The position numbers and the translations under genes are program-made. DNA of 40,016 nucleotides from Evansella tamaricis (GTDB lineage Bacteria; Bacillota; Bacilli; Bacillales; Salisediminibacteriaceae), in assembly GCF_019042215.1 (NCBI RefSeq), contig NZ_JAHQCS010000090.1, positions 1-40,016 on the forward strand. Direction: 5' to 3'. Numbering within the stretch: the stretch's first letter is position 1; every line of letters starts with the position of its first letter. Below the pieces are notes generated by a model, which saw only the letters and a list, made by a program, of their open reading frames with translations, searched no databases and had not been told where the DNA came from. Below, piece by piece: positions 1-7,303 of the stretch.

Positions 1-133
1 GCAAGTTGTCCAGCTCCAGCGCCTACTCGCTACGGGGCACTTCGGAAGTGACAACCGAAGTCAAAGATCGGACTTCTAGTTGACATTCCTCCACTGCCCT
101 ACGCTCGTGTTCATAGGCGCTTGCGCTTTTCTT
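1..133. repeat. Dispersed Bacillaceae intergenic repeat
   Basis: The edges carry the inverted octamers AGCGCCTA (18-25) and TAGGCGCT (114-121), followed by TTGCGCTTTTC. The start (GTCCAGCTCCAGCGCCT) and end (GGCGCTTGCGCTTTT) match a repeat I remember from many Bacillus-group genomes; that recognition is from memory. Segment 79-125 is echoed in degenerate form at 140-180 (shared GTCATTCCT / CACTCGT / GTAGGCG blocks), as if part of the element was duplicated. The left edge may lie outside the window. No coding potential was seen. Confidence 0.6.
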
Positions 134-266
134 ATTATCTGTTGTCATTCCTGTACTGACCTCCACTCGTAATCGTAGGCGATTCTGAATTCGTAAAAAA
201 AGTAAGAATTTTCTTTTAAAAATTATTGATTTTTCAGAAAAATAAGTCCATAATAAAAGTTAACAA

Positions 267-288
267 ATGTTTATTCTAATTTAAACAT
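267..288. promoter_or_regulatory. Palindrome, candidate SorC/DeoR operator
   Basis: ATGTTTA (267-273) and TAAACAT (282-288) form a perfect 7-bp inverted repeat with an 8-nt spacer, about 58 nt upstream of the -35 box. SorC-family regulators bind palindromes upstream of their own operons. Assignment to the adjacent regulator is inference. Confidence 0.35.
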
Positions 289-345
289 AATTTCACAAGA
301 TGGAAACCGACATATCATACAACGTTACGTACATACCGAGCACCA

Positions 346-374
346 TTGAACATGAATTACCGACAAAGTATAAA
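346..374 (+). promoter_or_regulatory. Sigma-A promoter of the BMC operon
   Basis: The -35 is TTGAAC (346-351), the spacer is 17 bp and the -10 is TATAAA (369-374), which predicts a start near 381. It is the best promoter upstream of the regulator, and genes from 501 to 8116 lie so close together that it probably drives all of them. Confidence 0.6.
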
Positions 375-500
375 ACCACAAACGCAGTCATCTTAGGTGT
401 TCCTGTATAAGTAAAATAAATGACAAGCATCCTAAATCACATCTATCCAATAAGCGTATATAACTAATCCGAAATTAATTAAAAGTGAGGTCTACATCTT

Positions 501-1457
501 ATGTGTGCAGTTGAGTCAAAGCTTTCACGTTTAGTGAAAGCGGCCAAAATGTATTACCAGTTAGACTATAGTCAACAAAAAATCGCAAATGAACTTCAAA
601 TTTCAAGGCCTTCTGTTTCGAGATTATTACACGAGGCAAAAGAGCAGGGGATTGTGGAAATTCATATAAATGACCCGGCTTCAGGGGTGCAAAAGCTTGC
701 GCAGCTCATAAAAAGCAGGTTTAAAGTAAAAGATTGTATCGTTGTTAATGTCCCTATGTTTGAAGATGCGGTAATAAAAGAATATTTGGGAAAGCAAGCT
801 TCCACTTATTTACGGGATCTTGTCAAGGAGGGGGATATTATTGGAACAACATGGGGTACCACCCTTTATGAAATTGCCCGTCATATGCAGCCAAAGAATG
901 TCCCTTATGTAAAAGTGGTTCAAATGAATGGGGGAATAAGCCATTCAGAGACAAATACATACGCTTCAGAGATAGTGAATTTTTTAGGGAAAGCGTTTGA
1001 TACACCACCGCATTTTCTCCCGTTACCAGCTGTGGTGGACCACCTTGTAGTTAAGCAAGCTATCGTAGCTGACCGTCATATTAAACGGGTTTTGGATTTA
1101 GGGAAAGAAGCCAATATAGCTGTTTTTACTGTAGGAGACCCCCATGAAGAATCAACTATCATAAAGGCTGACTATTTTTCTGAAGATGATTTACAGATTT
1201 TACGTGAAAAAAGGGCAGTAGGGGATATCTGTTCCCGTTTTTTCGATATAGAAGGGAGGATCTGTAGCGAGGAAATAAATGCACGAACAATTGGGATTGA
1301 GCTTTTTGATCTGTCCAAAAAAGAGACAACCATCTTAGTAGCAGGCGGTCAGAAAAAGATAAGTGGAATACTAGGAGCGCTGAATGGAAACTATGCCAAT
1401 GTTTTAATAACGGACCAGTTTACGGCAGAGGCTTTACTGGAAATGCAACCGATGTGA
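501..1457 (+). CDS. SorC-family transcriptional regulator (DeoR-like)
   Basis: The 318-aa protein has an N-terminal helix-turn-helix (about residues 23-50, with QQKIANELQISRPSVSRLL) followed by a sugar-phosphate sensing domain (about 60-318, with GTTWGTTL and a C-terminal VAGGQKK motif). This is the architecture of SorC regulators, including Bacillus DeoR, which responds to deoxyribose-5-phosphate. A GTGAGG ribosome binding site precedes the ATG. Its stop overlaps the first possible start of the PduL gene. As first gene of an operon containing deoxyribose-phosphate aldolase, it is inferred to be the local regulator sensing a sugar phosphate. The family is clear; the effector is inferred. Confidence 0.88.
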   Translation: MCAVESKLSRLVKAAKMYYQLDYSQQKIANELQISRPSVSRLLHEAKEQGIVEIHINDPASGVQKLAQLIKSRFKVKDCIVVNVPMFEDAVIKEYLGKQASTYLRDLVKEGDIIGTTWGTTLYEIARHMQPKNVPYVKVVQMNGGISHSETNTYASEIVNFLGKAFDTPPHFLPLPAVVDHLVVKQAIVADRHIKRVLDLGKEANIAVFTVGDPHEESTIIKADYFSEDDLQILREKRAVGDICSRFFDIEGRICSEEINARTIGIELFDLSKKETTILVAGGQKKISGILGALNGNYANVLITDQFTAEALLEMQPM

Positions 1458-1468
1458 GGAGAATGTTT

Positions 1469-2137
1469 ATGGATCAGCAAAAACTAATTCAGCTCATAAC
1501 GGAAACTGTAAAGGAGACAATAGAACAATCTTCCGGGTCATTTCAGAGACTACATAAAACTGATATACCTATTGCTGTTTCCAATCGTCATGTTCACCTC
1601 TCTTCAGAAGACCTTGAATGGTTATTTGGGAGGAATTATGAGCTAACGAAGTTAAAAGAACTTTCCCAACCTGGTCAATTTGCTGCAAAAGAAACAGTAA
1701 CAATTATTGGGCCTAAGGGAAAATTACCAAATGTAAGAATCTTAGGCCCGTCCCGGGGGAAAACACAGGTGGAAATATCATTAACTGATGGATTTATCAT
1801 TGGCACACAACCACCAGTTAAACTATCCGGTGATATTAACGGAACCCCTGGAGTTATCATACAAGGTCCAAGGGGGCAGTTGAAAATTAAAGAAGGACTG
1901 ATTTGTGCTGCTAGACATATTCATATGCATCCAACTGATGCGGACGCATTTGGTGTAACGAACGGGGACATAGTTAAAATCGGGGTGGATGGGAAGAGAA
2001 GTATTATTTTTGATAAGACATTAATCCGTGTATCCCCAAAATATCGTTTGGAAATGCATATTGATTTTGATGAGGCAAATGCAGCGAACCTTAAAAGTGG
2101 CACTATTGGGAAACTAATACGAACGGAGTTGAGCTAA
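1469..2137 (+). CDS. pduL: PduL-type phosphate propanoyl/acyltransferase
   Basis: PduL converts acyl-CoA and phosphate to acyl-phosphate and CoA inside microcompartments, regenerating lumenal CoA. Both PduL halves are visible: SNRHVHLS (H41, H43) and AARHIHMHP (H150, H152, H154), then MHIDFDEANA (H197). These include the expected zinc-binding histidines. ATG 1469 is preferred over GTG 1454 because GAGGAG (1456-1461) sits 7 nt before it, giving 222 aa. Residues 1-20 (MDQQKLIQLITETVKET...) form an amphipathic helix like the encapsulation peptides of other BMC enzymes. It should act after the aldehyde dehydrogenase encoded at 3195, making acetyl-phosphate from acetyl-CoA. Confidence 0.93.
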   Translation: MDQQKLIQLITETVKETIEQSSGSFQRLHKTDIPIAVSNRHVHLSSEDLEWLFGRNYELTKLKELSQPGQFAAKETVTIIGPKGKLPNVRILGPSRGKTQVEISLTDGFIIGTQPPVKLSGDINGTPGVIIQGPRGQLKIKEGLICAARHIHMHPTDADAFGVTNGDIVKIGVDGKRSIIFDKTLIRVSPKYRLEMHIDFDEANAANLKSGTIGKLIRTELS

Positions 2138-2889
2138 TGCGTGAAAAAATAAAGTCATTAGTTCAACAGGCACTGAAGGAAATGATAGCAGAGAAAAATG
2201 AAAATGATGCAAGTAGACCAGAGCTTTTGATTCTCTTATATTATCCAGATCGTAATAAAGAGATAGTTTGGGAGAATATAAGGACTTTATCACAAATATA
2301 TCCCATAGCACTAATAGTTTCAAAGGATTGGGTTGATATCCCACAAGATATACTTCACACGAGGGCAGTCTTTTTGGATGAGAAAACCACAAATAACATT
2401 GAAGAGGAACTGCAACTTCTTACAGAGCAAATTGATTTTCTCTATTTACCGACCATTCGTTATGGACTGCTTTCAAAAGTAGCATTAACTATCGATGATG
2501 ACATTCCTTCTTGGATCGCTATTCAAATGCAACTTGCGGGGAAAGAGGTGATTATTGCAATTGATACTATTCTTCCGAACAAAAACAATAGATTTTTACA
2601 AAAGGTATCCGTAGAAAAACGAATCCAATCCTATATAAGACAGCTTCAACAAGATGGTGTCTATCTCTATCCGAGGGCAAAAGTGGAACAAAAGATGTCT
2701 GGGATCATCTCCAGCTTTCAACGCAAACGTCCTCTTATTCTAGCAAAACATTTGGAGGCGCTTTCAGAAGACGGGGAGAAGGAAGTAGTACTACCAAGGA
2801 AGAGTTTGATCACTCCAATGGGGAGAGATGCTGCAAGGGAATTGGGAATCAAGATTAGACTTACTGACGAGAAGGGGGAAGAAAGATGA
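2137..2889 (+). CDS. BMC-associated flavoprotein-like protein, function unknown
   Basis: The 250-aa protein starts at an ATG overlapping the PduL stop by one base, with GGAG 8 nt upstream. Residues 1-20 (MREKIKSLVQQALKEMIAEK) form an encapsulation-peptide-like amphipathic helix. The middle alternates strands and helices (LLILLYYP, IALIVSKD, DFLYLPTIRYGLLSKVALTI, EVIIAID), as in a Rossmann/flavoprotein fold. Near the C-terminus SLITPMGRDAARELGIKI resembles the ITPLArDyare-GI motif of EutQ-like and related hypothetical proteins of ethanolamine-type BMC operons. I cannot assign a reaction. A flavin-dependent lumenal redox role would be attractive because the operon lacks an alcohol dehydrogenase, but that is speculation. 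Confidence 0.6.
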   Translation: MREKIKSLVQQALKEMIAEKNENDASRPELLILLYYPDRNKEIVWENIRTLSQIYPIALIVSKDWVDIPQDILHTRAVFLDEKTTNNIEEELQLLTEQIDFLYLPTIRYGLLSKVALTIDDDIPSWIAIQMQLAGKEVIIAIDTILPNKNNRFLQKVSVEKRIQSYIRQLQQDGVYLYPRAKVEQKMSGIISSFQRKRPLILAKHLEALSEDGEKEVVLPRKSLITPMGRDAARELGIKIRLTDEKGEER

Positions 2890-3188
2890 TAATTGCAAGG
2901 GTTATTGGCAGTGTTGTTTCTACGTCCAAGGCTGAGAAACTACAAGGGAAAAAAATGTTGGTAGTTCAGCCGCTAGATATGGAGACAATTACCCCTGAAG
3001 GAAAACCCCTGGTCAGTATTGATACTGTAGGTTCAGGTTTTGGAGAAATTGTAATGGTAGTTGGAGGGAGTTCCGCAAGACAAACTGAAATTACGAAAAA
3101 CACACCTGTGGATTCTGCCATTGTGGGAGTAATTGATCAGATTGAGATTGAAGGAAAACTAACGCTGAATCAGAACAAAGGAGGGTAA
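2886..3188 (+). CDS. EutN/CcmL-type BMC vertex protein (BMC-P), copy 1
   Basis: The 100-aa protein has the family pattern: MIIARVIGSVVST at the start, KMLVVQPLD, VSIDTVGSGFGEIVMVVGGSSAR and AIVGVIDQIEI. BMC-P proteins form pentamers that cap the vertices of the icosahedral shell. The ATG overlaps the previous stop by four bases (ATGA), indicating translational coupling. It is the first of three BMC-P genes in the operon and keeps a longer loop (DMETITPEGKPL) and tail than the third copy. Confidence 0.93.
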   Translation: MIIARVIGSVVSTSKAEKLQGKKMLVVQPLDMETITPEGKPLVSIDTVGSGFGEIVMVVGGSSARQTEITKNTPVDSAIVGVIDQIEIEGKLTLNQNKGG

Positions 3189-3194
3189 AAACAG

Positions 3195-4631
3195 GTGAAT
3201 TTATCGGAACAGGAAATAAAAACATTGGTTGAAAAAGTAGTAGAGAATTTTACGAAGGAAACGCCTGGAGGGACGACAATTCCCTCACCGCCAGAAGAGG
3301 CAGGTGTTCCTTTAGGGGACGGTGTATTCTCCACCGTGGATGAGGCAGTCCAAGCTGCGAATGTGGCAGAAAAGAAAATGGCTGAAACATCCTTAATGAT
3401 TAGAAAAAAAATGGTTGAGTATATGAGGGCAACGAGTTTGAAACATGCAGAAGAACTGGCAAAACTCGCTGTGGAGGAGACAGGGTTAGGTCGAGTGGAA
3501 GATAAGGTCGGAAAAAACACATTGGCTGCGGAAAAAACGCCTGGAGTGGAGGATCTTGTGAGCACGACCTATACCGGGGATGATGGACTAACATTAGTGG
3601 AATCCGCACCAATTGGTATTATTGGTTCGATTACTCCCACCACCAATCCGGCTGCCACCATCATTAATAACAGTATTTCCATGGTTGCTGCAGGAAATGT
3701 GGTCGTTTATAATCCACATCCAAAGGCAAAAAAGGTATCGTTACTAGCGATGCAACTGCTAAACCGGTCAATTGTGGAAGCTGGTGGACCGGAAAATGTT
3801 CTTACTGCCGTTGCAAATCCTAGTCTCGAGACGAGTACAGAAGTCATGAATCATCCTAATATCCGCGCTCTAGTCGTAACTGGTGGTGGTGAAGTTGTAA
3901 GGGCAGCCATGAGCGTAGGAAAGAAAGTGATAGCTGCAGGTCCTGGGAATCCTCCTTGTGTGGTGGATGAAACAGCAGATATTGAAAAGGCTGGTAAAGA
4001 TATCGTTTTCGGTGCAAGTTTTGATAACAACGTGTTATGTACAGCTGAAAAAGAAGTGTTTGTAGTAGAAAAAGTAGCCAATGCTTTGAAAACCTCCATG
4101 AGCAAAAATAATGCACTGGAGCTCAAGGGATTTCAATTAGAGAAAGTGCTGAAAGTGGTTTTAATAGAAAAAAAGGGCCGCTTTTATCCAAATCGTGATT
4201 TTATTGGTAAAGATGCAAGTGTCATTTTGGAGGCAGCAGGTCTGAAAGGGGATCCTTCTATAAGACTATTATTTGCAGAAACAAAGGTTGACCATCCTCT
4301 TGTGAAAACGGAGATGCTCATGCCGATTATTCCAGTAGTCAAAGTACCTGATGTGGATAAGGCAATCGACTATGCCATTGAGGCAGAAAAGGGGAATCGG
4401 CACACAGCAGTAATGCACTCCCAAAATGTGACCAATTTAACGAAGATGGCACAGCGGATTCAAGCAACTATTTTTGTGAAAAACGGGCCGTCCGTATCCG
4501 GTCTGGGATATCAAAGTGAAGGATTTACTACGTTAACAATTGCAGGTCCCACTGGAGAAGGGCTTACTTCTGCCCGAACGTTCACCCGCCAACGTCGTTG
4601 TGTACTGGTGGATGGATTAAGAATTATTTAA
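3195..4631 (+). CDS. pduP: CoA-acylating aldehyde dehydrogenase (PduP/EutE type)
   Basis: It oxidises an aldehyde, here presumably acetaldehyde, to acyl-CoA with NAD+. The 478-aa length is normal for the family. Visible motifs are ITPTTNP (146-152, nucleotide binding), VVTGGGEVV near 227-235, AAGPGNPPCVVD near 247-258, and the catalytic cysteine C282 in NNVLCTAEKE. Residues 1-20 (MNLSEQEIKTLVEKVVENFT) are a classic PduP-like encapsulation helix followed by a flexible Gly/Pro linker. The start is GTG with AAAGGAGGGT eight bases upstream. It should receive acetaldehyde from DeoC (7304) and hand acetyl-CoA to PduL. No alcohol dehydrogenase lies nearby to recycle its NADH. Confidence 0.95.
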   Translation: MNLSEQEIKTLVEKVVENFTKETPGGTTIPSPPEEAGVPLGDGVFSTVDEAVQAANVAEKKMAETSLMIRKKMVEYMRATSLKHAEELAKLAVEETGLGRVEDKVGKNTLAAEKTPGVEDLVSTTYTGDDGLTLVESAPIGIIGSITPTTNPAATIINNSISMVAAGNVVVYNPHPKAKKVSLLAMQLLNRSIVEAGGPENVLTAVANPSLETSTEVMNHPNIRALVVTGGGEVVRAAMSVGKKVIAAGPGNPPCVVDETADIEKAGKDIVFGASFDNNVLCTAEKEVFVVEKVANALKTSMSKNNALELKGFQLEKVLKVVLIEKKGRFYPNRDFIGKDASVILEAAGLKGDPSIRLLFAETKVDHPLVKTEMLMPIIPVVKVPDVDKAIDYAIEAEKGNRHTAVMHSQNVTNLTKMAQRIQATIFVKNGPSVSGLGYQSEGFTTLTIAGPTGEGLTSARTFTRQRRCVLVDGLRII

Positions 4632-4646
4632 AAGGGGTGATTATTC

Positions 4647-5081
4647 TTGGCCGACGAACAAAAAAACTCATCTGAGGAAACACCTGCTAGCAGGGCTAAC
4701 GAAGAAAATTTGGAAAAGGCACAACCGAAAGAAACGCAAAAACGAAAAGCGACATCCACTCGAAAAAACACGAAATCAAATGGAAAAGAAAAGGGAGGAA
4801 CGAACATGGTAAAGGAAGCATTAGGAATGATTGAAACAAAAGGACTAGTTGGGGCAATTGAAGCAGCAGACGCAATGGTGAAAGCGGCTAACGTACATCT
4901 TGTGGGAAGGGAATTAGTTGGTGGAGGTATTGTGACTGTGATGGTTCGAGGTGATGTTGGGGCAGTAAAGGCTGCTACAGAAGCAGGATCAGAAGCGGCG
5001 CAGCGTGTTGGGGAATTAATTGGTGTCCACGTTATTCCAAGACCAAACAGTGAAGTAGAAAATATCTTACCTAAGTCATAA
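4647..5081 (+). CDS. BMC-H shell protein with 53-residue N-terminal extension
   Basis: The 144-aa protein starts at TTG with AAAGGGGTGA upstream. Residues 54-144 are a complete PduA/EutM-like hexamer subunit: [18 protein letters not shown], the pore loop in [18 protein letters not shown], and [15 protein letters not shown]. Residues 1-53 are low-complexity: acidic first (EETPAS, NEENLEK), then strongly basic ([19 protein letters not shown]), and predicted disordered. An internal ATG at 4806 (M54) has its own excellent ribosome binding site, so two products are likely. BMC-H hexamers tile the shell facets; the extension may point into the lumen or bind cargo or polyanions (inference). Confidence 0.9.
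   Translation: MADEQKNSSEETPASRANEENLEKAQPKETQKRKATSTRKNTKSNGKEKGGTNMVKEALGMIETKGLVGAIEAADAMVKAANVHLVGRELVGGGIVTVMVRGDVGAVKAATEAGSEAAQRVGELIGVHVIPRPNSEVENILPKS
4791..4808 (+). promoter_or_regulatory. Internal ribosome binding site and second start within the BMC-H gene
   Basis: AAGGGAGG (4791-4798) is followed 7 nt later by ATG (4806-4808), in frame with the TTG start at 4647. It would yield a canonical 91-aa BMC-H ([13 protein letters not shown]...) beside the 144-aa form, comparable to the PduB/PduB' pair. The signal is at least as strong as most true gene starts in this operon. Confidence 0.7.
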
Positions 5082-5095
5082 TAGGTTGTGGTCTT

Positions 5096-5941
5096 ATGGA
5101 ATATTCTAGATCCATCCAAATGTATATTTCACAATTAGTGGAAGAAACGGTTAGAGAAGTGTTGGGAAACCAAAGTAATTCTGGTGAGACCTCAGGAAGA
5201 CAGAAATTGATTGTAGCCAATTGGAAAATGAATATGTCGTTACAGACGATAACCAGTTTTGTGGAAAAATTAACATTGGCTCATGTCAGAAGCGATGTGG
5301 TAATTTGTCCTTCCTTCCCATATCTTTTTCCACTATCAGAATTGATTCAGAAGTTTAACTGTGACGTAGAGTTAGGTGCCCAGGATCTTCATTGGAACGA
5401 GAGTGGGGCATATACTGGTGAAGTTTCTGCCAAGATGCTTTTGGAGGCAGACTGTCACTATGTGCTTATTGGTCATTCGGAACGGAGGGATTCCGGCGAA
5501 ACGGATGAGATGATTAGTAAAAAGGTGAAACAAGCTATTTCCAGTGGGCTAAAACCTATCCTCTGTGTTGGGGAATCTCAAGGACAACGGCAAATAGGGA
5601 AGACAGCAGAAGTGATTAGAAAACAGGTTCTTCTGGCTTTGGAAGGGATTGAAGACATTTCCAGTTTGGTAATTGCCTATGAACCGGTTTGGGCTATTGG
5701 AACAGGACTTTCTGCAACCCCAGAACAAGCTCAATCGGTTCATCAACTGATCAGAAAGACTATTGACGTGCAATATGGAAGTATATCTGAATCCATTCCA
5801 CTTTTATATGGGGGGTCTGTGAAACCGGAAAATGCATCAGGACTATCTGCGATGACGGATATTGACGGTGCCCTTGTGGGAGGAGCAAGCTTGGATGCTG
5901 AATCCTTTGCAGCAATTATCCGAGGGTTTGAGAGGGGTTGA
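5096..5941 (+). CDS. tpiA: Triosephosphate isomerase with encapsulation-type N-terminal extension
   Basis: It interconverts glyceraldehyde-3-phosphate and DHAP. All catalytic motifs are intact: ANWKMN (K44), IGHSERR (H127), AYEPVWAIGTG (E196, loop 6) and LLYGGSV (phosphate site). At 281 aa it exceeds the usual ~250: the TIM barrel begins near residue 36, and residues 1-35 hold an amphipathic helix (IQMYISQLVEETVREVLG) plus a Gly/Ser/Asn linker, as on known BMC cargo. The ATG at 5096 has only a weak ribosome binding site (AGGTTGTGG). DeoC in the same operon makes its substrate, so it probably acts in the lumen rather than as the glycolytic enzyme, which should be encoded elsewhere (inference). 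Confidence 0.95.
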   Translation: MEYSRSIQMYISQLVEETVREVLGNQSNSGETSGRQKLIVANWKMNMSLQTITSFVEKLTLAHVRSDVVICPSFPYLFPLSELIQKFNCDVELGAQDLHWNESGAYTGEVSAKMLLEADCHYVLIGHSERRDSGETDEMISKKVKQAISSGLKPILCVGESQGQRQIGKTAEVIRKQVLLALEGIEDISSLVIAYEPVWAIGTGLSATPEQAQSVHQLIRKTIDVQYGSISESIPLLYGGSVKPENASGLSAMTDIDGALVGGASLDAESFAAIIRGFERG

Positions 5942-5947
5942 TAGGTC

Positions 5948-6403
5948 GTGAAAAAAGTTGCGATTGGGAGCGATCACGGTGGCTTCGATTTAAAAGAGCA
6001 AGTGAAAAAAGAGCTAACGAAACTTGGATATGAATACGTGGATTTTGGCTGTCACAGCGGAGAATCAGTGGATTATCCTGATGTTGCCTTCCTTGTGGGG
6101 GAATGTGTTGCCACCAATGAAAATTATCTTGGAATCATCATAGATGGTGTGGGAATAGGGAGCGGAATGACTGCTAATAAAATTCCTGGTGTCCGCTGTG
6201 CTGTATGCTGGGATATGACTTCCGTTATAAACAGCAAGGATCATAATAATGCCAATGTTCTTAGTATTGGCGGACAGGTACTTGGCCCAGGTTTAGCTGT
6301 TCAAATGGTGAAAAAATGGCTAGAAACTGATTTTTCCGGGGGCAGGCATGATCGTCGGGTAACGAAGATCATGGAAATTGAAAGCCGCTTTATTAAACGA
6401 TGA
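5948..6403 (+). CDS. rpiB: RpiB/LacA/LacB-family sugar-phosphate isomerase, catalytic Cys replaced by Asp
   Basis: The 151-aa protein has the family's fold signature: IGSDHGGFDLK (7-17), VDYPD (41-45), HNNANVLSIGG and GGRHDRRVTKI. E. coli RpiB has a catalytic Cys in ICGTGVG; here the aligned motif is IDGVGIG with Asp66, and the downstream loop reads SGMTANK. LacA subunits also carry IDAYGAG at this point, so the enzyme may use Asp or have another substrate than ribose-5-phosphate. It starts at GTG, seven bases after the TPI stop. No encapsulation helix is present, so any place in the compartment is unclear. The symbol denotes family only. Confidence 0.85.
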   Translation: MKKVAIGSDHGGFDLKEQVKKELTKLGYEYVDFGCHSGESVDYPDVAFLVGECVATNENYLGIIIDGVGIGSGMTANKIPGVRCAVCWDMTSVINSKDHNNANVLSIGGQVLGPGLAVQMVKKWLETDFSGGRHDRRVTKIMEIESRFIKR

Positions 6404-6419
6404 GGAAAGGTCAACGGAT

Positions 6420-6692
6420 ATGTATATAGGAAAAGTTGTTGGAAGTGTAGTCTGTACCCATAAAGATGAGAGTTTACTAGGGTTAAAACTATTAGTGGTT
6501 CAGCCCTTAAAGGATGACCTCACGTCCAAGGGTAAGAAGATCATTGCAATTGATACCATTAAGCAGGCGGGAATGGGTGACATTGTTTATTTGGCAAAAA
6601 GTAATGAATCAGGACTTCCGCTGAAAAAAGATTTAGTTGCAGCGGATGCTGGGATTATGGGTATCGTCGATGACTATTATATAAAAAAATAA
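6420..6692 (+). CDS. EutN/CcmL-type BMC vertex protein (BMC-P), copy 2
   Basis: The 90-aa pentamer-forming shell protein begins MYIGKVVGSVVCTHKDE and continues with LKLLVVQPLKDD, IAIDTIKQAGMGDIVYLA and AGIMGIVDDY. The open frame extends upstream to 6378, but ATG 6420 gives the standard family N-terminus and has GAGGAAAGG (6402-6410) nine bases before it. It follows the RpiB-like gene closely and precedes the second BMC-H gene. SARQ of the other copies is replaced by GLPLKKD, so it is diverged and may occupy a different vertex or interface. Confidence 0.9.
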   Translation: MYIGKVVGSVVCTHKDESLLGLKLLVVQPLKDDLTSKGKKIIAIDTIKQAGMGDIVYLAKSNESGLPLKKDLVAADAGIMGIVDDYYIKK

Positions 6693-6722
6693 ATCAAAGG
6701 TAATCCAATAGGAGGAATAAAC

Positions 6723-6998
6723 ATGAGCAGTGCATTAGGTATGATCGAAACGAAAGGTTTAGTAGGGGCAGTGGAAGCGGCAGATGCAATGATGAAGGCA
6801 GCGAATGTATCACTAGTTGGGAAAGTTCAAGTTGGTGGCGGTTTAGTAACCGTTTTAGTCCGAGGTGATGTAGGAGCAGTGAAAGCTGCAACAGAAGCAG
6901 GGGCAGATGCTGCTGGTCGAGTTGGAGAGTTTCTTTCCTCACATGTAATCCCAAGACCTCATCAAGAAGTTGAGAAAATTTTACCTGCACAAAAATGA
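6723..6998 (+). CDS. BMC-H shell protein (PduA/EutM-like)
   Basis: This canonical 91-aa hexamer subunit carries [20 protein letters not shown], the pore loop [17 protein letters not shown], and [15 protein letters not shown]. Gly-Gly-Gly at the pore is EutM-like (PduA has Gly-Ser-Gly). AGGAGG lies 6-7 nt upstream of the ATG, one of the strongest translation signals in the operon, so this is probably the main facet protein. Apart from lacking an extension it is very similar to the core of the protein encoded at 4647, so the two may form mixed hexamers. Confidence 0.95.
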   Translation: MSSALGMIETKGLVGAVEAADAMMKAANVSLVGKVQVGGGLVTVLVRGDVGAVKAATEAGADAAGRVGEFLSSHVIPRPHQEVEKILPAQK

Positions 6999-7267
6999 AA
7001 CTTGCAAAAGTCATAGGGAATGTTGTTGCCACCGTTAAAACACCTAGTCATCAGAATACAAAACTGATGGTCGTAGAACCTGTTGATGGGGATGGGAAGT
7101 CCATAGGGGATTCTTTTATTGCCGTTGACGGTGCTCAAGCTGGAATCGGAGATGTCGTTTTAATTGTGGAGGAAGGTGGCTCTGCCAGACAGATCATGGG
7201 AAATCCAGAAGGGGCTGTGGATTCCATTATTGTTGGGATTGTAGATGAAGTCAATGGAAGTCTATAG
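6995..7267 (+). CDS. EutN/CcmL-type BMC vertex protein (BMC-P), copy 3
   Basis: This 90-aa BMC-P protein begins [17 protein letters not shown] and shows [37 protein letters not shown] and [10 protein letters not shown]. Its ATG overlaps the BMC-H stop by four bases (ATGA) with no separate ribosome binding site, so translation is probably coupled to the abundant hexamer gene at a lower level, suiting a vertex protein. It is the third vertex gene in the operon. Confidence 0.93.
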   Translation: MKLAKVIGNVVATVKTPSHQNTKLMVVEPVDGDGKSIGDSFIAVDGAQAGIGDVVLIVEEGGSARQIMGNPEGAVDSIIVGIVDEVNGSL

Positions 7268-7303
7268 CTTATCAAAACAGAATATTCAACGGAGGTGATT
7301 CAG

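Larger units (their letters stand above)
134..500. other. Upstream region of the BMC operon
   Basis: This gene-free stretch is AT-rich and holds the degenerate tail of the repeat (to about 190), a palindrome at 267-288 and a sigma-A promoter at 346-374, leaving a leader of about 120 nt before the regulator gene. I found no riboswitch fold and no cre match here. Confidence 0.6.

Noticed and set aside
534-548. cre-like sequence GTGAAAGCGGCCAAA in the SorC regulator gene
   Set aside because: The first base does not fit the consensus and it lies within the coding sequence.
6378-6419. Upstream extension of the second BMC-P gene
   Set aside because: It overlaps the RpiB-like gene end, lacks a ribosome binding site, and ATG 6420 gives the conserved family start.
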